Shown piece after piece: positions 31,617 to 40,900 of a stretch of DNA of 64,000 bases. The translations under genes and the position numbers were made by a program. The DNA is from an uncultured SAR116 cluster alpha proteobacterium (GTDB lineage Bacteria > Pseudomonadota > Alphaproteobacteria > Puniceispirillales > Marisalimonadaceae), in the NCBI GenBank assembly GCA_902528415.1, contig CABZSR010000007.1:18646-82645 (forward strand). Reading direction: 5' to 3'. Positions within the stretch are counted from its first letter, which is position 1. Every line of letters starts with the position of its first letter. The notes under the pieces are model-generated. The model did not search any database. It saw only the letters and a program-made list of their open reading frames with translations, and was not told the DNA's origin.

Positions 31617-32888
31617 ATGAAACTAGGTATAATAGGTGATGATTTTACAGGCTCATCTGATATTGCAAATAACCTTAAAAAATCAGGAATGCAAGTATCC
31701 ATATATGCTGGTATTCCAACTCTACTTCCTTCGGAAATAAAAAAAGAACCAACTGACGCCGCCGTAATTGCCCTCAAAACTAGAACCATACCAATTGAAG
31801 AAGCAATATCAGAGAGCTTAAAAGCTCTTTCATGGTTAAAAGATTGTGGATGTGAACAATTTATTTTTAAATATTGCTCAACTTTTGACTCTACCAAAAA
31901 AGGAAATATAGGACCGGTAGCTGATGCAATTATGGAAGAATTAAATACAGATTTTACTATAGCGTGCCCGTCCTTTCCTGATGCTGGTCGAACTGTTTAT
32001 TTTGGACATATGTTTGTTAATGGCAACCCATTAAATGAATCAGGAATGGAAAATCATCCTCTAACTCCCATGACAGACCATAATTTAGTTAGGTGGCTTA
32101 ATTATCAAACCAAAGATAATGTTGGCCTGATTGATTTTCAAACTATTTCAAAAGGAGCGAATAGCATCAAAGAGAGAATTCAAACGTTAAAAACAGATGG
32201 ATATAAGTATGCAATTGTTGACACTATTAAAAATGATGACTTTGACATTATTTGTAACGGCGTAAAAGACTTACCATTTTTAACTGGTGGATCTGGTATT
32301 GCGCTTGGATTACCAAAAATTTATAAAGATAGAGGTTTGTTGTCTGCATCTAATTTTGAAATTCCTAAAAATAATTCCAATGCAATTATTCTTTCTGGAT
32401 CATGCTCAGTTGCAACAATAAATCAAATAAATATTTATAAGGAGAATAATCCATCCTTATATGTTTCTCCTGATGAAGTAATTAACAATGAAGACTTGGT
32501 TGAAAAGGTCTTTTCATGGATTAAAGATAATGAAACATTATCTCCTCTTGTATACTCGTCTTCTGATACTAAAACTGTCACAGAAAAACAAAAACAATAT
32601 GGCCAAGAAATCTTAGCAAATAAAATTGAAAACTTTTTTGAATTACTATCTAATAAACTTGTAAAAGATAATTTTGGAACTTTTATCTCAGCTGGAGGAG
32701 AAACCTCAGGAGCAGTCATAAAAGGTTTAGGTGTCCAAGAGCTTAAAATAGGCGAAGAAATTTCTCATGGCGTCCCTGCCCTATGGTCTCCTCATTCTGA
32801 TGGTAATAAGCCAATTTCTGTAACACTTAAATCTGGTAACTTTGGTCAAACAGATTTCTTTGAGAGAGCTCTCAAAGTGTTTGATTAA
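31617..32888 (+). CDS. DUF1537 four-carbon acid sugar kinase (OtnK/DtnK-like)
   Basis: This family phosphorylates 3-oxo-tetronate, threonate or erythronate. The 423-residue protein begins MKLGIIGDDFTGSSDIANNL, the invariant DDFTG(S/A)xD motif. The C-terminal domain has SGSCSVATINQI near residue 262 and the nucleotide-binding SAGGETSGAVIKGLGV near 360. Length is normal. The neighbouring dehydrogenase and the convergent RraA-type aldolase suggest a pathway for four-carbon sugar acids; the exact substrate is not shown by the sequence. Confidence 0.9.
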   Translation: MKLGIIGDDFTGSSDIANNLKKSGMQVSIYAGIPTLLPSEIKKEPTDAAVIALKTRTIPIEEAISESLKALSWLKDCGCEQFIFKYCSTFDSTKKGNIGPVADAIMEELNTDFTIACPSFPDAGRTVYFGHMFVNGNPLNESGMENHPLTPMTDHNLVRWLNYQTKDNVGLIDFQTISKGANSIKERIQTLKTDGYKYAIVDTIKNDDFDIICNGVKDLPFLTGGSGIALGLPKIYKDRGLLSASNFEIPKNNSNAIILSGSCSVATINQINIYKENNPSLYVSPDEVINNEDLVEKVFSWIKDNETLSPLVYSSSDTKTVTEKQKQYGQEILANKIENFFELLSNKLVKDNFGTFISAGGETSGAVIKGLGVQELKIGEEISHGVPALWSPHSDGNKPISVTLKSGNFGQTDFFERALKVFD

Positions 32889-32896
32889 CTCAAAAA

Positions 32897-33547
32897 TTAA
32901 ATTTTAGAAAACTTCTTTAAAGCATTTGTAAAAGTTAATCCAGCATCCATTTCTTCCATTGCCTTTCTGTCATCGGCAGAAAACTTTTCGGAAGCTTCAG
33001 TTATATTCTCAGCATGCTCAATTGGGATACATAAAACACCTGTGCCATCAGCAACAATAATATCACCTTTTCTTACTCTTACTCCTGCACAAACAACTGG
33101 ATCATTTATAGATATAACTTTTATCCTGGTTTTTCCGGGTGTTGGTACCATGTGTCTAGAAAATGCTGGAAAGGAAAATTCTATAATTTCTTCTCTATCA
33201 CGAATACCTCCATCGACCACAAGGCCACCAACTCCTTTCAACTTTGCAGCATAAGAAGCCATCCCACCCCAGGTAGACACCTGAGCTCCATTATTGGCAA
33301 CAACAATGACATCTCCTGGATTTGCCGCGTCAATCATATGCCCAACTTTAAAATCATTTGATGAAAAACTGCCAAAAGGACCTGTTGTTTCTTGAACCGT
33401 AATAGCTCTTCCTACTACCTTCATACCAAAACCTGCAGGAGCCAGGTTATTCATAACACCATTAAAACCAACATCATCTAGTGCATTAGCTAAGGTTGGT
33501 GTAGCAATTTTTTTTAATCTTTCTAAAATTTCATCATTAACAGACAT
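32897..33547 (-). CDS. RraA / HMG-aldolase family protein
   Basis: The 216-residue protein belongs to the RraA-like fold that includes 4-hydroxy-4-methyl-2-oxoglutarate aldolase and oxaloacetate decarboxylase. It has the signature GVGGLVVDGGIRDREEI near residues 98-114 with the conserved Arg-Asp, and an N-terminal TPTLANALDDVGFNG segment. RNase E regulator activity is unlikely in this context. It is convergent with the DUF1537 kinase gene (8 bp between stops) and may work on the same acids. Confidence 0.88.
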   Translation of the reverse strand: MSVNDEILERLKKIATPTLANALDDVGFNGVMNNLAPAGFGMKVVGRAITVQETTGPFGSFSSNDFKVGHMIDAANPGDVIVVANNGAQVSTWGGMASYAAKLKGVGGLVVDGGIRDREEIIEFSFPAFSRHMVPTPGKTRIKVISINDPVVCAGVRVRKGDIIVADGTGVLCIPIEHAENITEASEKFSADDRKAMEEMDAGLTFTNALKKFSKI

Positions 33548-33689
33548 TTATAAACTCCCGAAGTACCAAAATAATTTTACTCTTAATTAATAATGTTAAT
33601 ATAAGGACATTTTTTTGTATTAATTATATTGACCTTTATCCTATATAATTTAACTTATTTTAAATTAATTAACAAAATAAGTATTATAA

Positions 33690-34844
33690 ATGTCTAAGTT
33701 TAATTTTCCTTCTATTAAAGAAACGAATGATTTATCAAACCTTCGAAAAGAAGTAAGAAATTTTATAACAAAATCTTTAAATGATAAAGATTTTGAGCCT
33801 TCTGCTGATGCTTGGGTCTTTTCTGCCAGCCCAGAGTTTAGTAAGAAACTTGGATCGATGGGATGGCTAGGCATGTCATTTCCAAAAAAATACGGCGGGA
33901 ATGAAAGAACTGCACTTGAGAGGTATGTTGTGACCGAAGAGCTTTTAGCTTCTGGAGCTCCTGTCGCCGCCCATTGGATAGCTGACAGACAAAGCGGGAG
34001 TCAAATTTTAAGATATGGAAATGAGGAGCAAAAAAAATCAATTATTCCTAAAATAACCGCAGGAGAATGCTTTTTTGCTATTGGAATGAGTGAGCCTGAC
34101 TCTGGTTCAGACTTAGCTTCAGTTAAAACTAAAGCTACTAAGATAGAAAATGGTTGGAAACTTGAAGGTAGAAAAATTTGGTCTACTGGCGCTCATATAG
34201 CAAATTATATGATTGTACTTGTAAGAACTAGTCCTGCGTCAGAAAACAATAGGCATGAAGGACTATCTCAGTTTTTGGTTGATTTATCACTTCCAAATGT
34301 AAGTGTAAAAGGTATCCCTGACATGACAGGTCAACGCCATTTTAACGAAACTCTATTCGATAATGTTATACTTTCTGAGGATGCATTGCTTGGAGTTGAA
34401 GGAAAAGGTTGGTCTCAGGTAGTTGGTGAACTTGCACTTGAAAGATCTGGCCCTGAAAGATTTTTGTCTCATTTCACATTACTTGAGAGTTTTGTAAATG
34501 AATTCAAAAATATTTTAATAAAATCAGGTTCAAAATTAATAGGTAAATTAATTGCTGAACTTCAAACATTAAGAAGAATGAGTTTTTCTATAGCCTCTAT
34601 GTTACAAAATGGAGAATCTCCAGAGACACAAGCTGCATTTGTTAAGGAGTTGGGTAATAAATTTGAAAAGACCATGGTAGAAACGTTAAGAGAGTTTTCC
34701 AATATAATTCCACTTTATGAATGGCCTTCTCAATTACAAAATTTATTTGAAGACGCCACTCTCAGAATACCCTCAAACTCGTTAAGAGGTGGAACAACTG
34801 AAATTATGAAAGGGATAATTGCAAGACAGTTAGGTCTGAGATGA
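33690..34844 (+). CDS. Acyl-CoA dehydrogenase, first subunit
   Basis: The 384-residue flavoprotein has the family blocks GMSFPKKYGGNERTALERYVV, FFAIGMSEPDSGSDLASVKTKATK (FAD contact, about residues 128-151) and a C-terminal LRGGTTEIMKGIIARQLGLR. It overlaps the next acyl-CoA dehydrogenase by 4 bp (ATGA). Paired genes of this kind form alpha2beta2 heterotetramers in steroid side-chain degraders. Here the acyl substrate is unknown. Confidence 0.92.
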   Translation: MSKFNFPSIKETNDLSNLRKEVRNFITKSLNDKDFEPSADAWVFSASPEFSKKLGSMGWLGMSFPKKYGGNERTALERYVVTEELLASGAPVAAHWIADRQSGSQILRYGNEEQKKSIIPKITAGECFFAIGMSEPDSGSDLASVKTKATKIENGWKLEGRKIWSTGAHIANYMIVLVRTSPASENNRHEGLSQFLVDLSLPNVSVKGIPDMTGQRHFNETLFDNVILSEDALLGVEGKGWSQVVGELALERSGPERFLSHFTLLESFVNEFKNILIKSGSKLIGKLIAELQTLRRMSFSIASMLQNGESPETQAAFVKELGNKFEKTMVETLREFSNIIPLYEWPSQLQNLFEDATLRIPSNSLRGGTTEIMKGIIARQLGLR

Positions 34845-35869
34845 ATGAAGAGCTAGGTATTATTTTAGAAACAACCTCAAAAATTCTTAACAAGCATGTA
34901 GATCATAAATTAAGACAAAACATAGATAACAACAATTCTGATTTAATTAATTTATGGAGTGAAATTGAACAACTTGGCCTTCCTAAAATAGCCGTTAAAG
35001 ATAAGTTCAATGGATCAGGTTTACCTCTTTCAACCACTTTACCAATAATCAAATTATCAAATAATATAGGAGCACCAATACCTTTATCCGAAACAATATT
35101 GTCTAATTATATTCTGTCAGAATCTGATATAAACCCTCCAAGTGGCATTATAACTTATGCAATAGATGTAAAGAACCTTAAAATCTTAGGTAATGAAATA
35201 TCCGGAGAATTAATTTCGGTTCCATATTTAAATCTTACTGATAAAATTGTCTTTATTACTGAAATTGAAAAAACAAAAAAAGTTATTCTTATTAAAAATA
35301 GCGGGGAAAACAAAGAGTTAAAAAAGAATTTTTTATCTGAACCACGCTATAATTTAAAATTAAATAAATGTAAAATCCTTGATATGAAAACAATTAACTT
35401 AAGGGTAAATTTTAAACATTTAGGCGCTATTGTAAGATCTGCTCAAATGATAGGGTCAATGGAAAAAATTTTAGATTTATGTATTGATTACTGTTCACAA
35501 AGAAAACAATTTGGAAGAGCACTCTCAAAATTCCAAGCTATTCAACATCAGATATCTGAAATGGCCGTTGAGCTATCTGCATCTTCTGCAGCTTTATCAA
35601 CAATCACTAATTCTTATGATTTTTATAAAAATAAAAAGGATATAGCTATTTTAAAAATAAGAGCTGGAGCTGCTGCAGGAAAAGTTATAGCAATATCTCA
35701 TCAAGTTCATGGCGCAATTGGATTTACTCAAGAGTATGAATTAGCTTACTTTACTCGAAATATAAATAGTTGGAGAAACGATTTTGGAAATGAGAGTTAT
35801 TGGGAAGACCTATTAGGAAAAGATTTTTTAGAAAATAACAATCAAAATTTATGGGAATATTTAACTTAA
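34841..35869 (+). CDS. Acyl-CoA dehydrogenase, second subunit
   Basis: The 342-residue protein is shorter and more divergent in the N-terminal half. The C-terminal half keeps CIDYCSQRKQFGRALSKFQAIQHQ and HQVHGAIGFTQEYELAYFTR. It lacks the obvious FAD-loop SEPDSGSD block of its partner, as expected for the complementary subunit in heteromeric ACADs. Its start overlaps the stop of the first subunit, so translation is coupled. Confidence 0.9.
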   Translation: MNEELGIILETTSKILNKHVDHKLRQNIDNNNSDLINLWSEIEQLGLPKIAVKDKFNGSGLPLSTTLPIIKLSNNIGAPIPLSETILSNYILSESDINPPSGIITYAIDVKNLKILGNEISGELISVPYLNLTDKIVFITEIEKTKKVILIKNSGENKELKKNFLSEPRYNLKLNKCKILDMKTINLRVNFKHLGAIVRSAQMIGSMEKILDLCIDYCSQRKQFGRALSKFQAIQHQISEMAVELSASSAALSTITNSYDFYKNKKDIAILKIRAGAAAGKVIAISHQVHGAIGFTQEYELAYFTRNINSWRNDFGNESYWEDLLGKDFLENNNQNLWEYLT

Positions 35870-35894
35870 ATACTATTTTAATTCGAGGTGAAAA

Positions 35895-36692
35895 ATGACT
35901 GACTCAGTTTTATATGAACAAGATGATAGAATTGTTAAAATAACACTAAATAGACCGGACACTAGAAATGCTCTTTCCGGAGATATTATAGAAGGTTTAG
36001 TAGATTCTCTAAATAAAGCTGATAAAGATAAAAATGTAGGTTGTGTAATATTAACAGGTGCTGGAAAAAGCTTTTCGTCTGGTGGAAATCTTCAAGAAAT
36101 CAAAGATATGACCACTAAGGACAACATGTCTTTAACTGAATTAGAGGATTGGTATAGATTTGGAATACAAAAAATTCCACTTACAATGAATAGTATTGAT
36201 GTTCCAATTGTAGCTGCTGTAAATGGACACGCCATTGGTGCAGGAAACGATTTGTGTACAATGTGCGATATTAGAATTGCAGCAGAAGACGCAAAGTTTT
36301 CAGAGAGTTTCCTTAGAATTGGAATTATTCCAGGTGATGGTGGATCCTGGTTTCTTCCGAAAATAATTGGACTAGCAAGAGCAAATGAAATGATTTTAAC
36401 TTGTGACGTTCTTGATGCCCAAAAGGCTCTAGATTGGGGTCTTGTTTCAAAGGTTGTAACAAATGATGAACTTTTGGATGAAGCTTATAGAACTGCAAAT
36501 AAAATTGCCTCACAACCCCCTGAAGCATCAAGAAGAGCTAAAAGATTATTAAGAATGTCACAAAATGTTTCTCTGGACAAAGCGTTAGAAATGGCGGCAA
36601 GTCAACAAAGTATTCTTCAACAACTTGATGACCATAGAGAAGCAATAGACGCCCTTTTAGAAAAAAGAAAACCTAATTACACAAACTCCTAG
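35895..36692 (+). CDS. Enoyl-CoA hydratase/isomerase family protein
   Basis: The 265-residue crotonase has oxyanion-hole segments GKSFSSGGNLQEIKDM (about residues 58-73) and AAVNGHAIGAGNDLCTMCDIRIA (about 104-126). Two catalytic acidic positions seem present, in ESFLRIGIIPGDGG. It would hydrate the enoyl-CoA made by the acyl-CoA dehydrogenase pair 25 bp upstream, with which it is probably cotranscribed. GAGGTG precedes the ATG. Confidence 0.9.
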   Translation: MTDSVLYEQDDRIVKITLNRPDTRNALSGDIIEGLVDSLNKADKDKNVGCVILTGAGKSFSSGGNLQEIKDMTTKDNMSLTELEDWYRFGIQKIPLTMNSIDVPIVAAVNGHAIGAGNDLCTMCDIRIAAEDAKFSESFLRIGIIPGDGGSWFLPKIIGLARANEMILTCDVLDAQKALDWGLVSKVVTNDELLDEAYRTANKIASQPPEASRRAKRLLRMSQNVSLDKALEMAASQQSILQQLDDHREAIDALLEKRKPNYTNS

Positions 36693-36708
36693 CTAAGGTT
36701 TTTAAATT

Positions 36709-37212
36709 CTACATGTACATTCTGGGAAAAAAATAATCAATAACTTCCCCGTTTGTAAAAACTGGTGGTTTAAAATTATTTTCGGAATATTCTATAATAA
36801 CAACACCACAAGTCACTAAGTTAACAGGTAACTTATTATAACCTTTAGTTGATAATTGATACATTAATGAATTTAAAATAGGATTATGACCTATTACAAC
36901 CACGGTGCTAAATCCATGCACTTTGGAGGTTAATTTTTTTTTAATCTGATCTATTGATGCATGATATAAATCTTCTTCAATCGATAAAAAATTGTCTTTA
37001 TTATCCCAATTTAAAAAAATATTTTCGTAAGTTAGCTTTGCCCTTAACGCTGGAGAGATTAAAAACAAATCTGGTTTATCTATTCTTTTTTTAAGTTCCT
37101 CAGAAATAACTTTACAAGAATTATAACCTCTTTTATTCAAACCCCTTTGAAGATCATTGACGTTACCACTCCAATCGGATTTAGCATGACGTATTAATAT
37201 TAATTTAGACAT
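36709..37212 (-). CDS. SixA-like histidine phosphatase
   Basis: The 167-residue protein begins SKLILIRHAKSDWSG, with the RHA(K/E) catalytic motif at residues 7-10. The second catalytic His lies in VVVIGHNPILNSL, near residue 110. SixA dephosphorylates His residues in phosphorelay proteins in E. coli. The substrate here is unknown. It follows the thiolase gene on the same strand with a 6-bp gap. Confidence 0.87.
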   Translation of the reverse strand: MSKLILIRHAKSDWSGNVNDLQRGLNKRGYNSCKVISEELKKRIDKPDLFLISPALRAKLTYENIFLNWDNKDNFLSIEEDLYHASIDQIKKKLTSKVHGFSTVVVIGHNPILNSLMYQLSTKGYNKLPVNLVTCGVVIIEYSENNFKPPVFTNGEVIDYFFPRMYM

Positions 37213-37218
37213 TTAATA

Positions 37219-38385
37219 TTAACGTATTCTCTCCAAAATTGAGACATAATTTGCGACAGAGGCTCCGCCCATATTAAAAATACCTGCTAATTTAGCATCT
37301 TTGACCTGCATGTCATCTGCCTCCCCAGTGAGTTGCATTGCTGACATCACATGTTGAGAAACTCCAGTAGCGCCGACAGGGTGCCCTTTTGACTTAAGAC
37401 CGCCTGAGGGATTTATAGGAAGTCTACCATTTTTTTGAACCCAGCCCTCTTCGATTGCTTTATAACCTTCGCCTAATTTAGTTAAACCCATTGCTTCATA
37501 TTCAATAAGTTCTGCAATTGTGAAACAGTCATGGGTTTCTACAAACGACAAATCATCAAGATTTATTTTAGCATCTTGCAGGGCATAACTCCAAGCTTGA
37601 CGAGCACCTTCAAACTCTGTTTTTTCTCTTTTACTCAGTGGAAGAATATCATTTACGTGTCTTCTTGCTCTAAAGGCAATTGCTCTCTTTGCAGAAAGGG
37701 CAAGGTCTATGTCTTGAATTATTAAAGCAGCAGCACCGTCAGATACCATAGAGCAATCTGTTCTTCTTAACGGCTCTGCAACGTAAGGATTCTTTTCTGA
37801 AACAGAATTACAAAAATCAAAACCTAGATTTTTTTGCATATGAGCAAGAGGATTTACACTTCCATTCTCGTGATTTTTAGCAGCAATTTTAGCCAGCACA
37901 TCTGATTTATCCCCATATTTTTGAAAATAAGCATTTGCTATAGTTGCAAAAACACCTGTAAACCCCCCTTTGGTTTCTCCTTCTTCTGGCCGATAACTTG
38001 CACCTAAGAGAATGTCACCAACTTTTTCGGAAGACGTGTCTGTCATTTTCTCTACACCAACAACAAGTGTTGTCTTTGCTCTTTTGGCTTCAATTGCATT
38101 CATCGCTGTATGAATGGCCGCTGAACCTGTTGCGCACGCATTTTCAACTCTCATAGCTGGTACATACCTTAGATCTATCTGTGAAACAGCTGGTAATGCA
38201 CCATGAAAATCCTGCTTTTGAAACCCATTATTGAACGTTCCAACATAAATTGCATCTATATCTTTTGGCGAAATTTCTGCATGATTTATTGCCTGTTCAA
38301 CAACTTCTGCAATCATATTCTCTGAAGATTGATCTTTATTTACACCAAATTTATTATGGGCCCAGCCAGTTATACAAGATGACAT
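37219..38385 (-). CDS. Thiolase-family acetyl-CoA acyltransferase (SCPx-type)
   Basis: The 388-residue thiolase has the nucleophile Cys in RVENACATGSAAIHTAMNAI (about residue 84), the HDCF His near 285 and a C-terminal GGLKSKGHPVGATG His motif. The HDCF and the lack of the second active-site Cys (CGGG) place it with the SCP-2/SCPx type thiolases. It probably cleaves 3-oxoacyl-CoA from the neighbouring beta-oxidation genes. AGGAGG precedes the ATG. Confidence 0.9.
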   Translation of the reverse strand: MSSCITGWAHNKFGVNKDQSSENMIAEVVEQAINHAEISPKDIDAIYVGTFNNGFQKQDFHGALPAVSQIDLRYVPAMRVENACATGSAAIHTAMNAIEAKRAKTTLVVGVEKMTDTSSEKVGDILLGASYRPEEGETKGGFTGVFATIANAYFQKYGDKSDVLAKIAAKNHENGSVNPLAHMQKNLGFDFCNSVSEKNPYVAEPLRRTDCSMVSDGAAALIIQDIDLALSAKRAIAFRARRHVNDILPLSKREKTEFEGARQAWSYALQDAKINLDDLSFVETHDCFTIAELIEYEAMGLTKLGEGYKAIEEGWVQKNGRLPINPSGGLKSKGHPVGATGVSQHVMSAMQLTGEADDMQVKDAKLAGIFNMGGASVANYVSILERIR

Positions 38386-38408
38386 TTTATCCTCCTAAAA
38401 AAGATATT

Positions 38409-39131
38409 CTAATTACAAATTTTCATAAGTAAATTCAAAGTTTCTTTTGGATGTGTAAACATAGCATTATGCCCTGCCTTCAATTCAAAAATTGGCCAAT
38501 TCATTTTTCTTACTGACACTCTTGAACTTTCTAAAGATTGATAGACTGGATCAGTACAAAATATGTAAGAAACAGAAAGTCCATTCCCAATTTCATTTTC
38601 TAAATTCAGTTTTGATTTAAAAGTGCTTACAGGATGAGGAGTTAATTTACTAGCCAAGATTAAAGATTTTCTAATATCAAAAACTCCAAATGCTTCGGGT
38701 GATGGAGGAGGAATTGAGAGCTTGCCTTCAGATTGTTCTGCTAAAGCCGTTCTTTCTTTAACTATTTCTTTTGGAGCAATATCAAAAGGACTTTGACCAC
38801 TTGATAAAATCATTGCATCAAAATAAACAAGCCTATTAATTCTCTCTTTTAATCTGTCTGCAACACCACTTATGATACTTCCCGCAAAGCTATGTCCTAC
38901 TAATACTATATTTTCTAAATCTTCTAACAAAATATGATTAATTATATCATCAATATATGTGTCTAAAGTTATCTCAGGGGACAATAAATGTTTTCTTTCA
39001 CCTAAACCCGTTTGGGTAGGACAAGTTACATTATAACCTTGATATACTAAGAGATCTGCAACTTCTTTCCAAATCCACCCACCATGCCAAGCACCGTGAA
39101 CTAATACAAAATTAGGTTTATTATTTGTCAT
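38409..39131 (-). CDS. Alpha/beta-hydrolase (EstC/pyrethroid hydrolase-like)
   Basis: The protein has HGAWHGGWIWKEV near the N-terminus (oxyanion hole). The nucleophile is in VLVGHSFAGSIIS (about residue 80), and the His in ELKAGHNAMFTHPKE near the C-terminus. The ORF track adds 16 residues; AGAG before ATG 39131 and the family start support MTNNKPNFVLVHG. The ester substrate is unknown. It lies upstream of the thiolase on the same strand with a 23-bp gap. Confidence 0.85.
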   Translation of the reverse strand: MTNNKPNFVLVHGAWHGGWIWKEVADLLVYQGYNVTCPTQTGLGERKHLLSPEITLDTYIDDIINHILLEDLENIVLVGHSFAGSIISGVADRLKERINRLVYFDAMILSSGQSPFDIAPKEIVKERTALAEQSEGKLSIPPPSPEAFGVFDIRKSLILASKLTPHPVSTFKSKLNLENEIGNGLSVSYIFCTDPVYQSLESSRVSVRKMNWPIFELKAGHNAMFTHPKETLNLLMKICN

Positions 39132-39220
39132 ATAGATCTCTTTAAATTTATCAATTAAATGATAATATAATACTATCAATAATAAATATGTGTCACTTAA
39201 TTTAAATAAAAGAAATTAGA

Positions 39221-39919
39221 ATGGAACCATTAAATATAGCTATTTTTGGGAGCTCTGGTGCAATTGGCAAAGCATTGTGTTTTGAATTTTCAAAAAACAA
39301 TAGTGTAAATAACATATTTGCCTTTTCTAGGAATGGTGTTCAATTAGATCATCAATCTATAATTTCAAAAGAAGTAAATTATTTAAATGAAAATAGCTTG
39401 GCTGAGACCGCTCAATCACTTGAATGTAAGTTGGACGTTATTGTTGTGGCAATTGGTGCGCTTGAACAACCAGAAAAATCAATAAGAGATCTATCCTCTG
39501 TTAAATTTATTGACATGTTTAATGCTAATACTATTCCAACTGCTTTAATTGCAAAATATTTTTTACCCAAATTATACAGAGATAGAATAACAAAATTTGC
39601 TTCAATTTCAGCTAGAGTTGGAAGTATAGAAGACAACGAACTAGGTGGTTGGTATTCTTATAGGGCATCTAAATCTGCTTTAAATATGGTTTTAAAAGGA
39701 TTATCAATTGAACAAAAAAGATCAAATCCAGATAGTATCATCTTTGGACTTCATCCAGGCACAGTAGATTCAAAATTATCGAAACCTTTTCAAAAAAAAG
39801 ATAAAGAATATTTTACTCCCGAATATTCTGCAAAAAAATTGGTAAGTGTTATTGGTACAAAGACAGTAGCTAGTAATGGTAAAATATTTGATTGGGATAA
39901 TAAAATCATTCCCTATTAA
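39221..39919 (+). CDS. Short-chain dehydrogenase, C-factor-like
   Basis: The 232-residue SDR has NIAIFGSSGAIGKALC at the N-terminus (nucleotide loop), SISARVGS (catalytic Ser) and YSYRASKSALNM (YxxxK). The pattern NELGGWYSYRASKSAL is typical of CsgA/C-factor-like dehydrogenases. The substrate is unknown. Its stop codon overlaps the stop of the convergent gate-domain gene. Confidence 0.88.
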   Translation: MEPLNIAIFGSSGAIGKALCFEFSKNNSVNNIFAFSRNGVQLDHQSIISKEVNYLNENSLAETAQSLECKLDVIVVAIGALEQPEKSIRDLSSVKFIDMFNANTIPTALIAKYFLPKLYRDRITKFASISARVGSIEDNELGGWYSYRASKSALNMVLKGLSIEQKRSNPDSIIFGLHPGTVDSKLSKPFQKKDKEYFTPEYSAKKLVSVIGTKTVASNGKIFDWDNKIIPY

Positions 39920-40887
39920 GAATTAGGTTTATATTCTGGTATATTATAATTAGTGAGATGTTTCTGCCAAAATTCTTGCGTCAATTTAGCCCCTAATCTC
40001 ATAAAAACATAAACGATACATAATGTTAAAACCGCTCTTAAAAAAAGCGTTATTATAATATTTGAACCTATAAGTGAAATGACTGCAGTATCTTCAATTA
40101 TGCTATGAAGCATTCCTACTAAGACTAAAACGCCAAAAACATCCTTATAGTGAAGTTTTCCAGTTTTAACTTCTTTAATTAAAAGTCCTGCACCAAAGCC
40201 AATCCCAAGGGTCACTCCTACTATTGCAATTGTAGAAGCTTTTTCACCAACTCCGAGAAAGTTTAAAAAGGGTTTTAGAGCTTTTTCTATTAATCGTTCA
40301 ATGCCTACATATTTTAAAAAATCTAAAATTATTACAAGTGCTATAATAATAATAAAGATCATGCCCAGCCCTTTTAGTTGAGATAAGCCCCAACTAAATA
40401 AATCAGGTGCGCTTTCTAAACTTGGTAATAAAATTGTAGCTGGGTAATTCATATAACCAGTAAGTTGAAAAAAAAGATTCAAAAAATAGCATGATAAAAT
40501 ACCAAGGCCTAATCTAATAAATATCATAGCACGGGCTCTTACTCCTGCTTTTCTACAAATAATAACTTCAATAGGCAATGAATGTGTGAATAAAATTAAA
40601 AGTCCTAATACACTTGCCTGAGCAGCAGTAAATGGCATGTCGGCTGGTAGACCTGAAAAAACTATTAAACCTGCATAGGGGCTTGTGAGCAATGAAGTGG
40701 TAAAAACTAATGAAATAGCCTCTGGTAATCCTAACAAAAACATTAAAGGAGCACAGAACTTATTTAATATTTCAACAAAACCTAACTCATCTAGTATTTT
40801 TACTATAATTAATGTTGGTATCATTATTATGAATAGCTCATAAGTAATTTCAAGGGATGACTTTGTAAGCTCTCTGATCTTATTCAT
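39916..40887 (-). CDS. Nucleoside-recognition (Gate) domain membrane protein
   Basis: The 323-residue integral membrane protein has about eight hydrophobic segments in two halves. The segments SLLTSPYAGLIVFSGLP and ILFTHSLPIEVIICRKAG, and the second-half VTLGIGFGAGLLIKEV, match Gate-domain proteins related to spore maturation proteins and nucleoside carriers. The transported substrate is unknown. It lies 13 bp after the MFS gene on the same strand, so a transport operon is plausible. Confidence 0.8.
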   Translation of the reverse strand: MNKIRELTKSSLEITYELFIIMIPTLIIVKILDELGFVEILNKFCAPLMFLLGLPEAISLVFTTSLLTSPYAGLIVFSGLPADMPFTAAQASVLGLLILFTHSLPIEVIICRKAGVRARAMIFIRLGLGILSCYFLNLFFQLTGYMNYPATILLPSLESAPDLFSWGLSQLKGLGMIFIIIIALVIILDFLKYVGIERLIEKALKPFLNFLGVGEKASTIAIVGVTLGIGFGAGLLIKEVKTGKLHYKDVFGVLVLVGMLHSIIEDTAVISLIGSNIIITLFLRAVLTLCIVYVFMRLGAKLTQEFWQKHLTNYNIPEYKPNS

Positions 40888-40900
40888 TAGTAATTCCTCT

